Part shown: one piece after another, positions 52,121 to 60,262 of the stretch
How the letters are laid out: the number at the start of each line of letters is the position of its first letter
Numbering within the stretch: position 1 is the first letter of the stretch
Source: Treponema ruminis
GTDB taxonomy: Bacteria; Spirochaetota; Spirochaetia; Treponematales; Treponemataceae
NCBI GenBank assembly: GCA_017161305.1
Contig: CP031518.1
Location: 372,001-436,000, forward strand
DNA length: 64,000 nt
Direction: 5' to 3'
Translations under genes and position numbers: made by a program
The notes under the pieces: generated by a model
Databases searched by the model: none
Told to the model about the DNA's origin: nothing
What the model saw: only the letters and a program-made list of their open reading frames with translations

Positions 52121-54211
52121 ATGAAGAAAAAAAGCGTTATCCGGAGGATTGTTGCCATAACAGGTATCATCATTGCAGTTCTATTCTTTGTATTGATTGA
52201 ACTGACTACAACCTTCGTCAACAATTCTACGGTAGACATGGCAGAAAGTGACGTTTCGGTCATGGCTGAGTCTTATTCAAACTATGTCGCATCCTGGCTT
52301 GACGAAAATTTAAATCTCCTTGATTTCTATACAAAGGCCGATGTCGTTCATAATTTCGGTAGCTATGATGAAATCGGTGAATGGCTTGCATCCACCCCGA
52401 GCCGCCGTTCTCCGGAAATTGACTATGTTCTTTTCATCACGGCAGAAGGAAATACTTACTACGATTCGGGCAAGCGGGGTAACAACTCAGACCGTGCCTA
52501 CTACAAGGCTGTCATGGGTGGAGCCGATTACTACATCACTGACCCGACAGTCGCAAAGGCTACCGGCAAAGTTTCAATCATGCTTGTCCGCCCGGCTTTT
52601 GACATGAGCGGCCGCAGGGTTGGAATGTTCGTCGGTGTAAAGACAATCGACAAAATCCAGCAGAAAATCAGCAGTTTCTCACTTGGTAAGCACGGTTACG
52701 CTTTCATGCTTTCCGGCACCGGCATGGCAATGTGTCATCCAAATTCAGAAATCCAGATGCAGAAGAATTTTGCAAGTGATTCAATTGACGGTCATGAAGA
52801 TGTTTCTGCCATCGCTTCATCAATGATAAACGGAAGTACTTCAAGCGCAACTATTAAAAGTTTTGTAATTCCGGGCGAAAAGGACTTTATCTTCTATCAT
52901 CCGGTTGAAAAAACAAAATGGTCGATCGCAATCGCAGTTCCGGAAAGTCAGCTCGCTGAGTCTGCAATCCGAATCCGCAACGTTTTGATTGTCAGCAACG
53001 TCACAATCGCAGTCATAGTCCTTCTTGTAATCATTCTCTTCATGATCGTTTGCTTCAAGCCGCTCAAAGTCGTTGTTGAAAGCATCATCGGCATCGCAAG
53101 CGGCAATGCTGACCTTACAAAACGAATCGAAGTCAAAAATAACGACGAAATCGGTTCGGTCGGTTTGGGATTCAACCAGTTCATTGAGAAACTTCAGGAA
53201 ATCATCGCCGAGGTCAAAAATTCCAAGGAATCTCTTTCTGATGTTGATGCAAGCCTTCAGTCAAGCATTTCCGAGACTGAATCGGCAATTTCTGACATCA
53301 ACAATAACCTCAATTCATTCAGGCAGGTTCTCGCCGAGCAGACCGAAAGCGTAAACGGCACGGCAAGTGCTGTCACAGAAATCACTTCAAACATTCAGTC
53401 TCTCGACAACATGATTCACAATCAGTCTTCCGGCGTAACACAGGCCAGCGCGGCTACCGAAGAGATGATTGGAAACATCAGCGCAATCAACGCTTCAATC
53501 GAAAAAATGGCCGGAGAATTCGCTTCATTGCAGGAAAAGGCAAATCTCGGTGCTTCAAAACAGGCAAATGTTAACGATCAGATTGGTGAAATTGAAACTC
53601 AGTCGGCAATGCTCCAGGAAGCAAACGTTGCAATCGCCTCAATCGCAAGCCAGACAAACCTTCTCGCTATGAACGCCGCAATTGAGGCTGCTCACGCCGG
53701 TGAGGCAGGAAAGGGCTTTGCGGTCGTTGCAGACGAAATCCGTAAGCTTTCAGAAACATCTTCTGCCCAGTCAAAGACAATCGGCGACCAGCTGCAGAAA
53801 ATCCGTTCTTCAATCGAAGGTGTCGTTTCTTCTTCTTCAGAATCAAGTGCGGCATTTACGGCCGTTTCTTCAAGCATCCGCGAAACAGACCAGCTTGTCC
53901 GCCAGATTCGCGCCGCAATGGAAGAGCAGTCGGAAGGTTCAAAGCAGGTTCTCGAAGCCCTTCACGTTATGAGCGACAGCACAGGAAACGTTCGTGCCGC
54001 TGCTGAGGAAATGAGTGCTGGCAGCCAGCAGATTTTGCAGGAAGTCTCACGGCTCAAAGACAGTTCTGGTTCTTTGAACAGCTCTGTTGCTGAAATCAAT
54101 TCAAGCGCCCGCAAAATCAGCGAGACTGGAAGCGCCCTCACAGATATTTCTGTCGAGATGAACCGCTCAATCCAGAAGATTGGCAGCGAAATCGATCAGT
54201 TCAAAGTATAA
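52121..54211 (+). CDS. Methyl-accepting chemotaxis protein
   Basis: I favour ATG 52121 (GGAG six bases upstream) over 52109; 696 residues. A membrane helix at about 10-30 (IVAITGIIIAVLFFVLIELT) is followed by a double-Cache sensor of about 245 residues (YVLFITAEGNTYYDSGKRGN, AKATGKVSIMLVRPAFDMSG), a second helix near 291-313, HAMP, and a full signalling domain with the conserved tip ASQTNLLAMNAAIEAAHAGE. It senses a small ligand in the periplasm and controls CheA. The signalling domain closely resembles that of the pseudogene at 24373, so the two may be paralogous. No che genes are nearby. Confidence 0.92.
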   Translation: MKKKSVIRRIVAITGIIIAVLFFVLIELTTTFVNNSTVDMAESDVSVMAESYSNYVASWLDENLNLLDFYTKADVVHNFGSYDEIGEWLASTPSRRSPEIDYVLFITAEGNTYYDSGKRGNNSDRAYYKAVMGGADYYITDPTVAKATGKVSIMLVRPAFDMSGRRVGMFVGVKTIDKIQQKISSFSLGKHGYAFMLSGTGMAMCHPNSEIQMQKNFASDSIDGHEDVSAIASSMINGSTSSATIKSFVIPGEKDFIFYHPVEKTKWSIAIAVPESQLAESAIRIRNVLIVSNVTIAVIVLLVIILFMIVCFKPLKVVVESIIGIASGNADLTKRIEVKNNDEIGSVGLGFNQFIEKLQEIIAEVKNSKESLSDVDASLQSSISETESAISDINNNLNSFRQVLAEQTESVNGTASAVTEITSNIQSLDNMIHNQSSGVTQASAATEEMIGNISAINASIEKMAGEFASLQEKANLGASKQANVNDQIGEIETQSAMLQEANVAIASIASQTNLLAMNAAIEAAHAGEAGKGFAVVADEIRKLSETSSAQSKTIGDQLQKIRSSIEGVVSSSSESSAAFTAVSSSIRETDQLVRQIRAAMEEQSEGSKQVLEALHVMSDSTGNVRAAAEEMSAGSQQILQEVSRLKDSSGSLNSSVAEINSSARKISETGSALTDISVEMNRSIQKIGSEIDQFKV

Positions 54212-54222
54212 GCGGCGCCTCA

Positions 54223-54792
54223 TTAAAGCAGCTGCTTAAGCTTACAGTTTTCAATTCCCGCGTCCCAGAAATGGGCCAGCGGGATTTTTTTTACCTGGCA
54301 GATTATGCTGGAATTCATGGCTCCGTGGCCGACGATAAGTACGTCTTTTCCGGCTTTCAAATCCGGCTCCACGACGTTTTTAAGGAAGTCGCCTGTGCGC
54401 GCAAAAAGCTCTTCAAAAGACTCGCCGCCCTCTGCCGGAAGGTATTTTTCCGGCTCCTTAAAGAAAGTGTAGGCCTGAGTTTCTGGATTTTTGTAGGCGT
54501 TTTCGATTCCTTCAAGAACTCCGAAGCTCATTTCAATCAGGCGGTCGTCAATTATGATTGGAAGATCCCGCCCCTCTAAAAAGATTTGGGCGGTTTCTTT
54601 GGCACGCACCAGCGGAGAACAGTAGCAGACATCGAAGTGCACGTCCCTGTATTCGAGCCGGGCCTTTTCTGCCATCTGGCGGCCCTCGTCGTTTAAAGGA
54701 ATGTCCGTGCGTCCCTGCAATTTTTTGAGATTATTCCAGTCCGTGCGGCCATGCCGCATGATGTATAGACTTCCGTGTGGCAAATTACTCAC
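54223..54792 (-). CDS. Histidine phosphatase family protein
   Basis: I start at GTG 54792, which overlaps the stop region of the SlyD-like gene by eight bases; the longer frame would re-read the Gly/Cys tail of that protein in another frame and is not credible. The protein has 189 residues. LYIMRHGRTDWN near residues 9-20 is the RHG catalytic motif, LIEMSFGVLEG near 86 and IVGHGAMN near 157 complete the site. It is of the cofactor-dependent phosphoglycerate-mutase/phosphatase superfamily; small members are often broad phosphatases such as CobC-type. It follows the FKBP gene in one transcript. Confidence 0.82.
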   Translation of the reverse strand: MSNLPHGSLYIMRHGRTDWNNLKKLQGRTDIPLNDEGRQMAEKARLEYRDVHFDVCYCSPLVRAKETAQIFLEGRDLPIIIDDRLIEMSFGVLEGIENAYKNPETQAYTFFKEPEKYLPAEGGESFEELFARTGDFLKNVVEPDLKAGKDVLIVGHGAMNSSIICQVKKIPLAHFWDAGIENCKLKQLL

Positions 54793-55321
54793 CACATCCA
54801 CCGCAGCCGCCACCACAGCTGTCACAGCCGCCGCCACAACTTCCGCATCCACCACCGCAGCCGCCGCCTACGAATGGCTCAAGTTCTTCTTCGGTTGGCT
54901 CGCGGACGTCAACTACCTCGACATCGAAGCAGAGTTTTTTGCCTGCAAGCTCGTGGTTTCCGTCAACAGTGATTTTGTCTTCTGTGACTTTTGTGACTTT
55001 TACAATCATCGGACCTGTGGCTGTGTCTGCCTGGAACTGCTGGCCGACTTCAATCGGGAAATTTGCGTCGAACTGGCTTCTTGGTACTTCTGCAACCAGT
55101 TTTTCATCGTATTCACCGTAGCCCATAGCAGGCTCGATTTCTGAGTGGAATTTGTCTCCCGGATTTTTGCCTGTAAGTTCCTGCTCCAAACCTGGAATGA
55201 GGGAGCCGATTCCGTGCATGTATTCAAGTGGCTCGCCACCAACAGATGAGTCGAGCTGATTTCCTTCGACGTCTTTAAGGGTATAATGGATTTTTACCAT
55301 CTTCTGATTTGAGATTTCCAT
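54785..55321 (-). CDS. slyD: SlyD-type FKBP peptidyl-prolyl isomerase
   Basis: The protein has 178 residues. The first 140 form the FKBP/IF (insert-in-flap) fold: MVKIHYTLKDVEGNQLDSS, YMHGIGSLIPGLEQELTGKN, FDVEVVDVREPTEEEL. The last 30 residues are a metal-binding tail made of Gly and Cys (GGGCGGGCGSCGGGCDSCGG), rather than the His-rich tail of E. coli SlyD. SlyD works as folding helper and in nickel insertion for hydrogenase and other enzymes. The CDS ends eight bases into the histidine phosphatase gene. Start ATG 55321. Confidence 0.85.
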   Translation of the reverse strand: MEISNQKMVKIHYTLKDVEGNQLDSSVGGEPLEYMHGIGSLIPGLEQELTGKNPGDKFHSEIEPAMGYGEYDEKLVAEVPRSQFDANFPIEVGQQFQADTATGPMIVKVTKVTEDKITVDGNHELAGKKLCFDVEVVDVREPTEEELEPFVGGGCGGGCGSCGGGCDSCGGGCGGCGE

Positions 55322-55440
55322 AAATGCTCCTAAAATAATAATATAGCTGAATTACTTTCTATAAAAATAAAGAAAATTCGGCTTTTATTCAAACAAATTC
55401 TACAAATTCTTCAATAATATGATATAATTCTTATGTATTT

Positions 55441-56322
55441 ATGCTGATTTTCGAATTACTAGACGGAGACGGACCAGGATTCCTTCAAGTCCGCAGTCAG
55501 GTTTTAGATTTTCTCACTGTCAATGAACACAAAAGTGTTTCCTTGGTCGATCACTTTTTAAAAAAAGACACGAAAATTCTCTACATTCTCGATCAGCGCA
55601 ATACAATCTGGGGCGTAATTTCAATTTCAGCTGGCGGTCAGATTCTTCACTGTCTTGAAAGCGACATCGTTCTTCCCATGCTTCAGGAATATTTCGCAGC
55701 TGTCCGTCCGGCCAAAATCTTCAGCATTATCGGCGAGCAAAAGTACACCGATGAAATTGCCAAAATTTTTCTCCAGCTTTATGGCACCGTTCCCAAACTC
55801 AAAAACGAATACGCTTTAATGGAATATAATCAGGCGGCGGCAGAAGAGGCTGCCTTAAAAGAAAAAGTCGATTCCCGCAAAAAGACCTTCCTTTCAGGCT
55901 GCCAGATTTTTGACTGCAAGGAATCTGATTTTGACGACCTTTTCCCCATTCAGCGCGAATACGAAATCGAAGAAGTCCTCATCAAAAAAGAAGATTTCAA
56001 CGAAAAGAACTGCAGGATTTTGCTCAGGCGTTCATTGCAGGCTGGCGAAGTCTTTGGCGTGCGCTACAATGGCCGGGTAATCGCAAAGGCCGCAATCAAC
56101 GCAAAGGGCCAAAACTGCATTCAGCTTGGCGGCATTTTCACCGACACCAATTTCCGCAACAAGGGAATAGCCACATATCTCGTAAAAACTTTAACTCAGC
56201 GTTTCCGAAAAGAAGGAAAGACAATCGTCCTTTTCGTCAAAAAAGTGAATGCCACCGCTATTGCCGTTTATCAGAACTGCGGATTTGCAAGTTTCGCTGA
56301 CTATAAAATCATGTATTATTAA
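55441..56322 (+). CDS. GNAT-family N-acetyltransferase
   Basis: The protein has 293 residues. Residues about 150-290 are the GNAT fold: IAKAAINAKGQNCIQLGGIF, then TNFRNKGIATYLVKTLTQRF with the R-x-x-G-x-A acetyl-CoA loop, and AIAVYQNCGFASF. The N-terminal half (DHFLKKDTKILYILDQRNTI) is an unrelated-looking alpha/beta part, as in GCN5-like proteins with a second degenerate domain. The substrate is unknown. The extended -10 box TGATATAAT at 55420-55428 lies 12 bases before the ATG and no ribosome binding site is present. Confidence 0.75.
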   Translation: MLIFELLDGDGPGFLQVRSQVLDFLTVNEHKSVSLVDHFLKKDTKILYILDQRNTIWGVISISAGGQILHCLESDIVLPMLQEYFAAVRPAKIFSIIGEQKYTDEIAKIFLQLYGTVPKLKNEYALMEYNQAAAEEAALKEKVDSRKKTFLSGCQIFDCKESDFDDLFPIQREYEIEEVLIKKEDFNEKNCRILLRRSLQAGEVFGVRYNGRVIAKAAINAKGQNCIQLGGIFTDTNFRNKGIATYLVKTLTQRFRKEGKTIVLFVKKVNATAIAVYQNCGFASFADYKIMYY

Positions 56323-56349
56323 AAATTAGCATTTAAAATCGAGGAATTT

Positions 56350-56874
56350 ATGCAGAATGATTTCAATTTCTGCCCAAATTGCGGCGGAAAGAATATCAAG
56401 AACGTGAACATGCGCAAGTGGAAGTGCGACGACTGCGGATTCACCCTTTACAACAATGTCGCGGCTGCCGTGGGCCTTGTCATTCAGAATGAGCAGGGAA
56501 AAGTCCTTTTTGAAAAGAGGGCCAAGGAGCCCCGCAAGGGCTTTCTCGCTCTGCCTGGCGGATTTGTTGACCCCAACGAAAGTGCCGAAGAAGCCTGCTT
56601 CCGGGAGTGCAGGGAAGAAATCGGCGTTGAACCCCTTTCGGTAAAATACATAGCCACTTTCCCGAACACTTACGAGTACAAGAATGTCCTTTACAAGACC
56701 TGCGACATCTTTTTTGAGGCCATTCTGCCCAAAAATGCAGAACTTCACGCCCAGGAAGGAGAAGTCCTTGGCTTTGAGGAAGTTTTGATTCAAAGCGAAG
56801 AAGATTTAAAAGATATTCCCCTGGCTTTTGAAAGTGCGAGAAAAACGCTAAAATTGTGGCTCAATAACAAATAA
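56350..56874 (+). CDS. Nudix hydrolase with N-terminal zinc ribbon
   Basis: The protein has 174 residues; GAGG precedes ATG. Residues about 5-36 are a zinc ribbon (FCPNCGGKN...WKCDDCGFTLYNN). The Nudix box GGFVDPNESAEEACFRECRE then EEIGV lies at about 75-98, with the glutamates for metal. The ribbon plus Nudix layout is that of NudC-type or ADP-ribose pyrophosphatase-like proteins that hydrolyse nucleotide diphosphate linkages. The substrate cannot be told. The stop is 24 bases before the next start, so the two genes may be co-transcribed. Confidence 0.82.
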   Translation: MQNDFNFCPNCGGKNIKNVNMRKWKCDDCGFTLYNNVAAAVGLVIQNEQGKVLFEKRAKEPRKGFLALPGGFVDPNESAEEACFRECREEIGVEPLSVKYIATFPNTYEYKNVLYKTCDIFFEAILPKNAELHAQEGEVLGFEEVLIQSEEDLKDIPLAFESARKTLKLWLNNK

Positions 56875-56898
56875 TTTTTGAAATTATCCAGAGGCTTT

Positions 56899-57432
56899 AT
56901 GACTGTAATACAAATTGCTTATTTTGGAATGCTTGGAATAGCTCTTTTGGGCTATATTGGAATTTTGTGTTCGATTCCCCATCGCCGCAAAAAGATTTTT
57001 GCCCAGGCCGGAGTCTGCGTTAAGCCGCTCAAAGTTGCTTCCTCAAAAAAGTGGATGGCGATTGCGGTCGCGGGCTTTATTTTGATTCTCGTTGTTCCGC
57101 TCAGAAATTATTCCTGGTTCGTGAACATTGTCCTGCTCGGCACGGCTTTGATTGCCGCAGAAATTGCAGCGCGTGAGGCCAGCGGCTGTGGAAAGGCCGG
57201 CATCTACGAGAACATGCTCATTTCAGGTACAAACGCCGTTTTGTGGACAGACATTCTTGCCCTTCCGACTCTTGCCTACGAAAATGACCCGGAAACCACT
57301 CAGGTAGACTTTAAGACTTTGCGTGTGATTTTGAATAACGGTCAGGAAAATCAGATTCTTTTTGAAAGCGAAGAAGAGCGAAGACAGGCTGTAGAAGAGA
57401 TTTTAAAACTTGCTCCGAACTTGAAGCCCTAG
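56899..57432 (+). CDS. Membrane protein of unknown function
   Basis: I start at ATG 56899 (CAGAGG four bases upstream); a TTG at 56878 is in frame but less suitable. The protein has 177 residues with three transmembrane helices (IAYFGMLGIALLGYIGILCS, WMAIAVAGFILILVVPLRNY, FVNIVLLGTALIAAEIAARE) followed by a soluble domain of about 85 residues that resembles a PH-like/DUF5673-type fold (FKTLRVILNNGQENQILFES). Function unknown. Downstream is a GC-rich repeat with a hairpin that can act as a terminator. Confidence 0.6.
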   Translation: MTVIQIAYFGMLGIALLGYIGILCSIPHRRKKIFAQAGVCVKPLKVASSKKWMAIAVAGFILILVVPLRNYSWFVNIVLLGTALIAAEIAAREASGCGKAGIYENMLISGTNAVLWTDILALPTLAYENDPETTQVDFKTLRVILNNGQENQILFESEEERRQAVEEILKLAPNLKP

Positions 57433-57438
57433 GAATGC

Positions 57439-57516
57439 GGGGCGTTACGGGGTGTCCCCGTAGAAGGGGTAGCGGAAAACGCGGAGCGTTTGAAGCGAGG
57501 GGGAGACTTCCCCCTC
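57439..57516 (+). repeat. Intergenic GC-rich repeat, copy 1, with terminator-like hairpin
   Basis: GGGGCGTTACGGGGTGTCCC then CGTAGAAGGGGTAGCG (57439-57474) recurs in inverted orientation at 59511-59547 with few differences. Downstream GAGGGGG (57497-57503) pairs with CCCCCTC (57510-57516) around AGACTT, followed by an AT-rich stretch, so transcripts of the upstream gene could stop here. Confidence 0.75.
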
Positions 57517-57562
57517 AATATATTTAATCGGACCCCAGCTTTGCTTGAAAGGCCCGGAAGGC

Positions 57563-57592
57563 AAAAAAATGAGTCGCCCTAAAGCGACTCAT
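57563..57592 (-). terminator. Terminator of tRNA-Cys
   Basis: ATGAGTCGC (57569-57577) and GCGACTCAT (57584-57592) form a nine-bp stem with loop CCTAAA. On the minus strand a TTTTTT run follows. It lies eight bases beyond the tRNA 3' end. Confidence 0.85.
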
Positions 57593-57600
57593 ACTTTGCA

Positions 57601-57672
57601 AGGCGTCTAGCAGAATCGAACTGCTGCATAACGGTTTTGCAGACCGCTCCCTTACCGCTTGGGTAAGACGCC
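57601..57672 (-). tRNA. tRNA-Cys (GCA)
   Basis: A 72-base cloverleaf: acceptor GGCGTCT pairs with AGACGCC, D arm CCC/GGG, anticodon stem GCGGT/ACCGT with loop CTGCAAA, T arm AGCAG/CTGCT with TTCGATT. The discriminator base is T, as is usual for tRNA-Cys. No CCA is encoded. Confidence 0.95.
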
Positions 57673-57759
57673 AAAGTGATAATAATATACACAAAAGCAT
57701 GAACTTTGTCTAGTCCAATAGAAAGATTATTTGAAATTTGATAGAATGAAGCACGTTTT

Positions 57760-59472
57760 ATGAAAAAAATATTTTCCTTTGTTTTCTTTTTTTTGATTTT
57801 TTTTACGATTTCCGCCCAAAAATCAAAGGGTGCCTCAAATAATTCAATTCCTTCTGAGTCAAATTTCTGGAGCGATTATCCCAACGAAGAGCTCGCTGAT
57901 TTTTTAATTTCCAAAATGAGCGACGAGGAACTTCTTGCCCAGATTTTTATGTTCGGCTGGGCTGGCGAAGAACCCAGTGCCCTTTTGAATCAGTGGGTCC
58001 TTGACCGGGGCCTGGGCAGCGTAAAAGTCTTTGGCTGGAACACGGACAACACCGAAAAGGTTGCAAAGTCGATTTCCATGCTCCAGCAGGAGGCTCAGAG
58101 CCGTCATTTGCAGATTCCGCTTTTTGTTGCGACTGACCAGGAGGGCGGATGGATCCGTCACGTTAAGGGCGACACGACTGAAACTCCGGGCAACATGGCG
58201 ATTGGCGCTTCCCAGTACCCGATTGACGCCTATTACAGCGCATATTACATTTCCCGCGAGATTAAAGCCCTGGGAATCAACATGAATTTTGCTCCCACGG
58301 TCGATTTGTACACCAACCGGGATTCATCTGTAATCAACGTTCGTTCTTTTGGCGAGGACGCGGAATTTGTTGGTCAGCTGGGCTCTGCCTTTGTCGCAGG
58401 CTCGATTGCGGCTGGCGTAATTCCTACGGCCAAGCATTTTCCAGGCCACGGCGACACAAGTTCAGACTCGCACGTTAAGCTTCCGGGCGTTTACATTGAC
58501 TGGGAGCAGGCCGAAAAGCGAGAGCTCGTTCCCTACAAATATCTGATTGCCCAGAATATTCCTGCCATCATGAGCGGTCATCTTCTTTATCCGCGGATTG
58601 AGCAGGATCCGGTTTCACTTTCACGCGGCTGGCTCCATGACATTCTCCGCGAAAAACTGGGCTTCAAGGGCTTGGTCATTACTGACGACATGATGATGAC
58701 AGGTGCCTGGGGCTATGCGGGCAGCAGCTCGGAGGCTTTCAAGCGGGCAATCGAGGCCGGAAACGACATTATTTTGAGTTCCCGCACGGCTGAGCTTGAC
58801 GAGCGCCTCTGGACGATGAATCTTTCGAACATCCGCTCTAATCCAAACTTCCGCGAGATTGTCACAACGGCAGCGAGAAGGGTAGTTCTTTCAAAGCTCA
58901 ATTACTTTAAGGGCGGAAACGCGGCTCCACTTTATCCGGAAATTGCCCGTTTAAAGGAGCAGATTCCGGACAGGGAAGGGCAGAAATTCTTCCTTTCTCA
59001 GGCCTGCCGCTCGATTACTCTCTATAAAAAAGGGACTTTCCCCCTTCAAAACAATGGCGGCAAAATTCTGATTGTCGGACCGAGTGACATTGCTCAGGGC
59101 GTGGAGTCTCCCTTCTTTATCGAGGCAAAAAAACGCTATGAGGGAGCTGACAGCTATAAAATCAACTACGACGGTCTTGGACCCATTGGCATAGACTGGA
59201 ACGGAAATCAGCTGGAGTACATGGCTGGCAATTACGATACGATAATTTTTTACGTCCCAAATGAAGAGGGAGCTGCAATTGCGAAAAGGCTCAAGAATTG
59301 CGGTAAGCGGGTGATTATCCTCTCGGCTCTGGCTCCAATCCCGGTAATGAGCGGCTTTGACTTTGCGGATACGATTTTGCTGGGCTACAGCTATTCAAAT
59401 TTCACTTACCAGGCGTTGTTCGCTGCCCTTGCAGGAGAGTTTGAGCCGAAAGGTACGCTGCCTTTGAACTAA
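57760..59472 (+). CDS. Glycoside hydrolase family 3 beta-N-acetylhexosaminidase
   Basis: The protein has 570 residues with a signal peptide (KKIFSFVFFFLIFFTISAQ). The N-terminal GH3 barrel has ATDQEGGWIRHVKG near 125-138, AKHFPGHGDTSSDSHVKLPG near 223-242 (the His/Asp general acid dyad of NagZ-type enzymes) and VITDDMMMTGAW near 305-316 with the nucleophilic aspartate. The C-terminal part is a GH3-C-like domain. It releases terminal N-acetylglucosamine from muropeptides or chitooligosaccharides. Export suggests it acts outside the cytoplasm. No Shine-Dalgarno; a TAGAAT box with extended TG lies 12 bases before the ATG. Confidence 0.85.
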   Translation: MKKIFSFVFFFLIFFTISAQKSKGASNNSIPSESNFWSDYPNEELADFLISKMSDEELLAQIFMFGWAGEEPSALLNQWVLDRGLGSVKVFGWNTDNTEKVAKSISMLQQEAQSRHLQIPLFVATDQEGGWIRHVKGDTTETPGNMAIGASQYPIDAYYSAYYISREIKALGINMNFAPTVDLYTNRDSSVINVRSFGEDAEFVGQLGSAFVAGSIAAGVIPTAKHFPGHGDTSSDSHVKLPGVYIDWEQAEKRELVPYKYLIAQNIPAIMSGHLLYPRIEQDPVSLSRGWLHDILREKLGFKGLVITDDMMMTGAWGYAGSSSEAFKRAIEAGNDIILSSRTAELDERLWTMNLSNIRSNPNFREIVTTAARRVVLSKLNYFKGGNAAPLYPEIARLKEQIPDREGQKFFLSQACRSITLYKKGTFPLQNNGGKILIVGPSDIAQGVESPFFIEAKKRYEGADSYKINYDGLGPIGIDWNGNQLEYMAGNYDTIIFYVPNEEGAAIAKRLKNCGKRVIILSALAPIPVMSGFDFADTILLGYSYSNFTYQALFAALAGEFEPKGTLPLN

Positions 59473-59510
59473 GAGGGGAAAGCCTTCCCCTGCGCGCCCA
59501 CTTCGTTGGT

Positions 59511-59547
59511 CGCTACCCCTTCTGCGGGGACGTCCCCGCAACGCCCC
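59511..59547 (-). repeat. Intergenic GC-rich repeat, copy 2 (inverted)
   Basis: Read on the minus strand it begins GGGGCGTTGCGGGGACGTCC and ends CCGCAGAAGGGGTAGCG, matching copy 1 at 57439-57474 except for a few bases. It overlaps the stop codon of the DTW gene by one base. An AGGGGAA/TTCCCCT hairpin (59474-59491) lies beside it, at the end of the hexosaminidase gene. The two copies bracket tRNA-Cys and the hexosaminidase. Confidence 0.75.
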
Positions 59548-60227
59548 TAAAAGTCAGGAATCACCTTCTTCGTAGTATATTTAAAATCCGTGGCGTGGGA
59601 GTTTGGGAGCTTGCCGTCAATACGGTCATTTTCTTTCTGGAGCTGGAGTTTTATCAGCTCTTTGAAGGCCGTCATCAGGCACTCTGGATTTACTGATTTA
59701 TCCACGATTTCGGCTTCCTGCATTTCCTTTATCAGATAGTAACAGGTTTCAATCGTTGAGACACATTCTTCGCTTGGTTCTTTTTTGAAAGTGTAGATTG
59801 AGCGGTATGATTTTGCGAAAGAGAGTTTTGGAAGAGCCATGATGTTGGTGCTCAGCTTAATCATCTTTTTTGAGCAGAACCATGTTGAGTCGATGATGAT
59901 TGCCAGCAGCTTTTTATTGCCAATCTGGGCCTTAAAGCCTTCTTTTTGGGCGTTCCAGGCGTCTTCACCGGGGTAGAGAAGCACCGGATAATAGCGTTCG
60001 TCTGCCAGAAGCTCGCAGAGACGCTGGTGCTTGGTAAAGTCTATCCCGACAAGAATTTCAGAATCAATCAGCCCTGCATGAGCTACTCGGCCTGTTCCCG
60101 TGCGGTTCCTTTTGGCCTCTTTGGGGTGCATAAGGAAAACAAACTTAATCCCCGGCTCAAACGGCGGAACATACTTGCAAAGGCAAGTTTCAACAGGTCT
60201 AAGGCATTTGTAACAAATTGTACGCAT
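59547..60227 (-). CDS. tRNA-uridine aminocarboxypropyltransferase (DTW family)
   Basis: The protein has 226 residues. The start CYKCLRPVETCLC is the zinc-binding cysteine set of the family, MHPKEAKRNRTGTGRVAH near 34-51 binds S-adenosylmethionine, and IIIDSTW near 111-117 is the DTW signature (D-S-T-W). It transfers the aminocarboxypropyl group of SAM to a tRNA uridine (acp3U), as TapT does. A strong promoter, TTGAAA (60257-60262) and TACAAT (60234-60239) with a 17-base spacer, lies inside the 3' end of the upstream gene, and the ATG is six bases after the -10 box. This implies a leaderless transcript. Confidence 0.82.
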   Translation of the reverse strand: MRTICYKCLRPVETCLCKYVPPFEPGIKFVFLMHPKEAKRNRTGTGRVAHAGLIDSEILVGIDFTKHQRLCELLADERYYPVLLYPGEDAWNAQKEGFKAQIGNKKLLAIIIDSTWFCSKKMIKLSTNIMALPKLSFAKSYRSIYTFKKEPSEECVSTIETCYYLIKEMQEAEIVDKSVNPECLMTAFKELIKLQLQKENDRIDGKLPNSHATDFKYTTKKVIPDF

Positions 60228-60233
60228 GGGCTG

Positions 60234-60262
60234 ATTGTAAAGGGTTTACATTTTCTTTTCAA
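60234..60262 (-). promoter_or_regulatory. Promoter of the DTW gene
   Basis: On the minus strand TTGAAA, 17 bases, then TACAAT. The start codon lies six bases after TACAAT, at the expected transcription start. The -35 box overlaps the last codons of the beta-helix gene. Confidence 0.7.

Noticed and set aside
54701-55144. Plus-strand frames opposite the SlyD Gly/Cys tail
   Set aside because: Low-complexity antisense of the Gly/Cys codons; no start signals.
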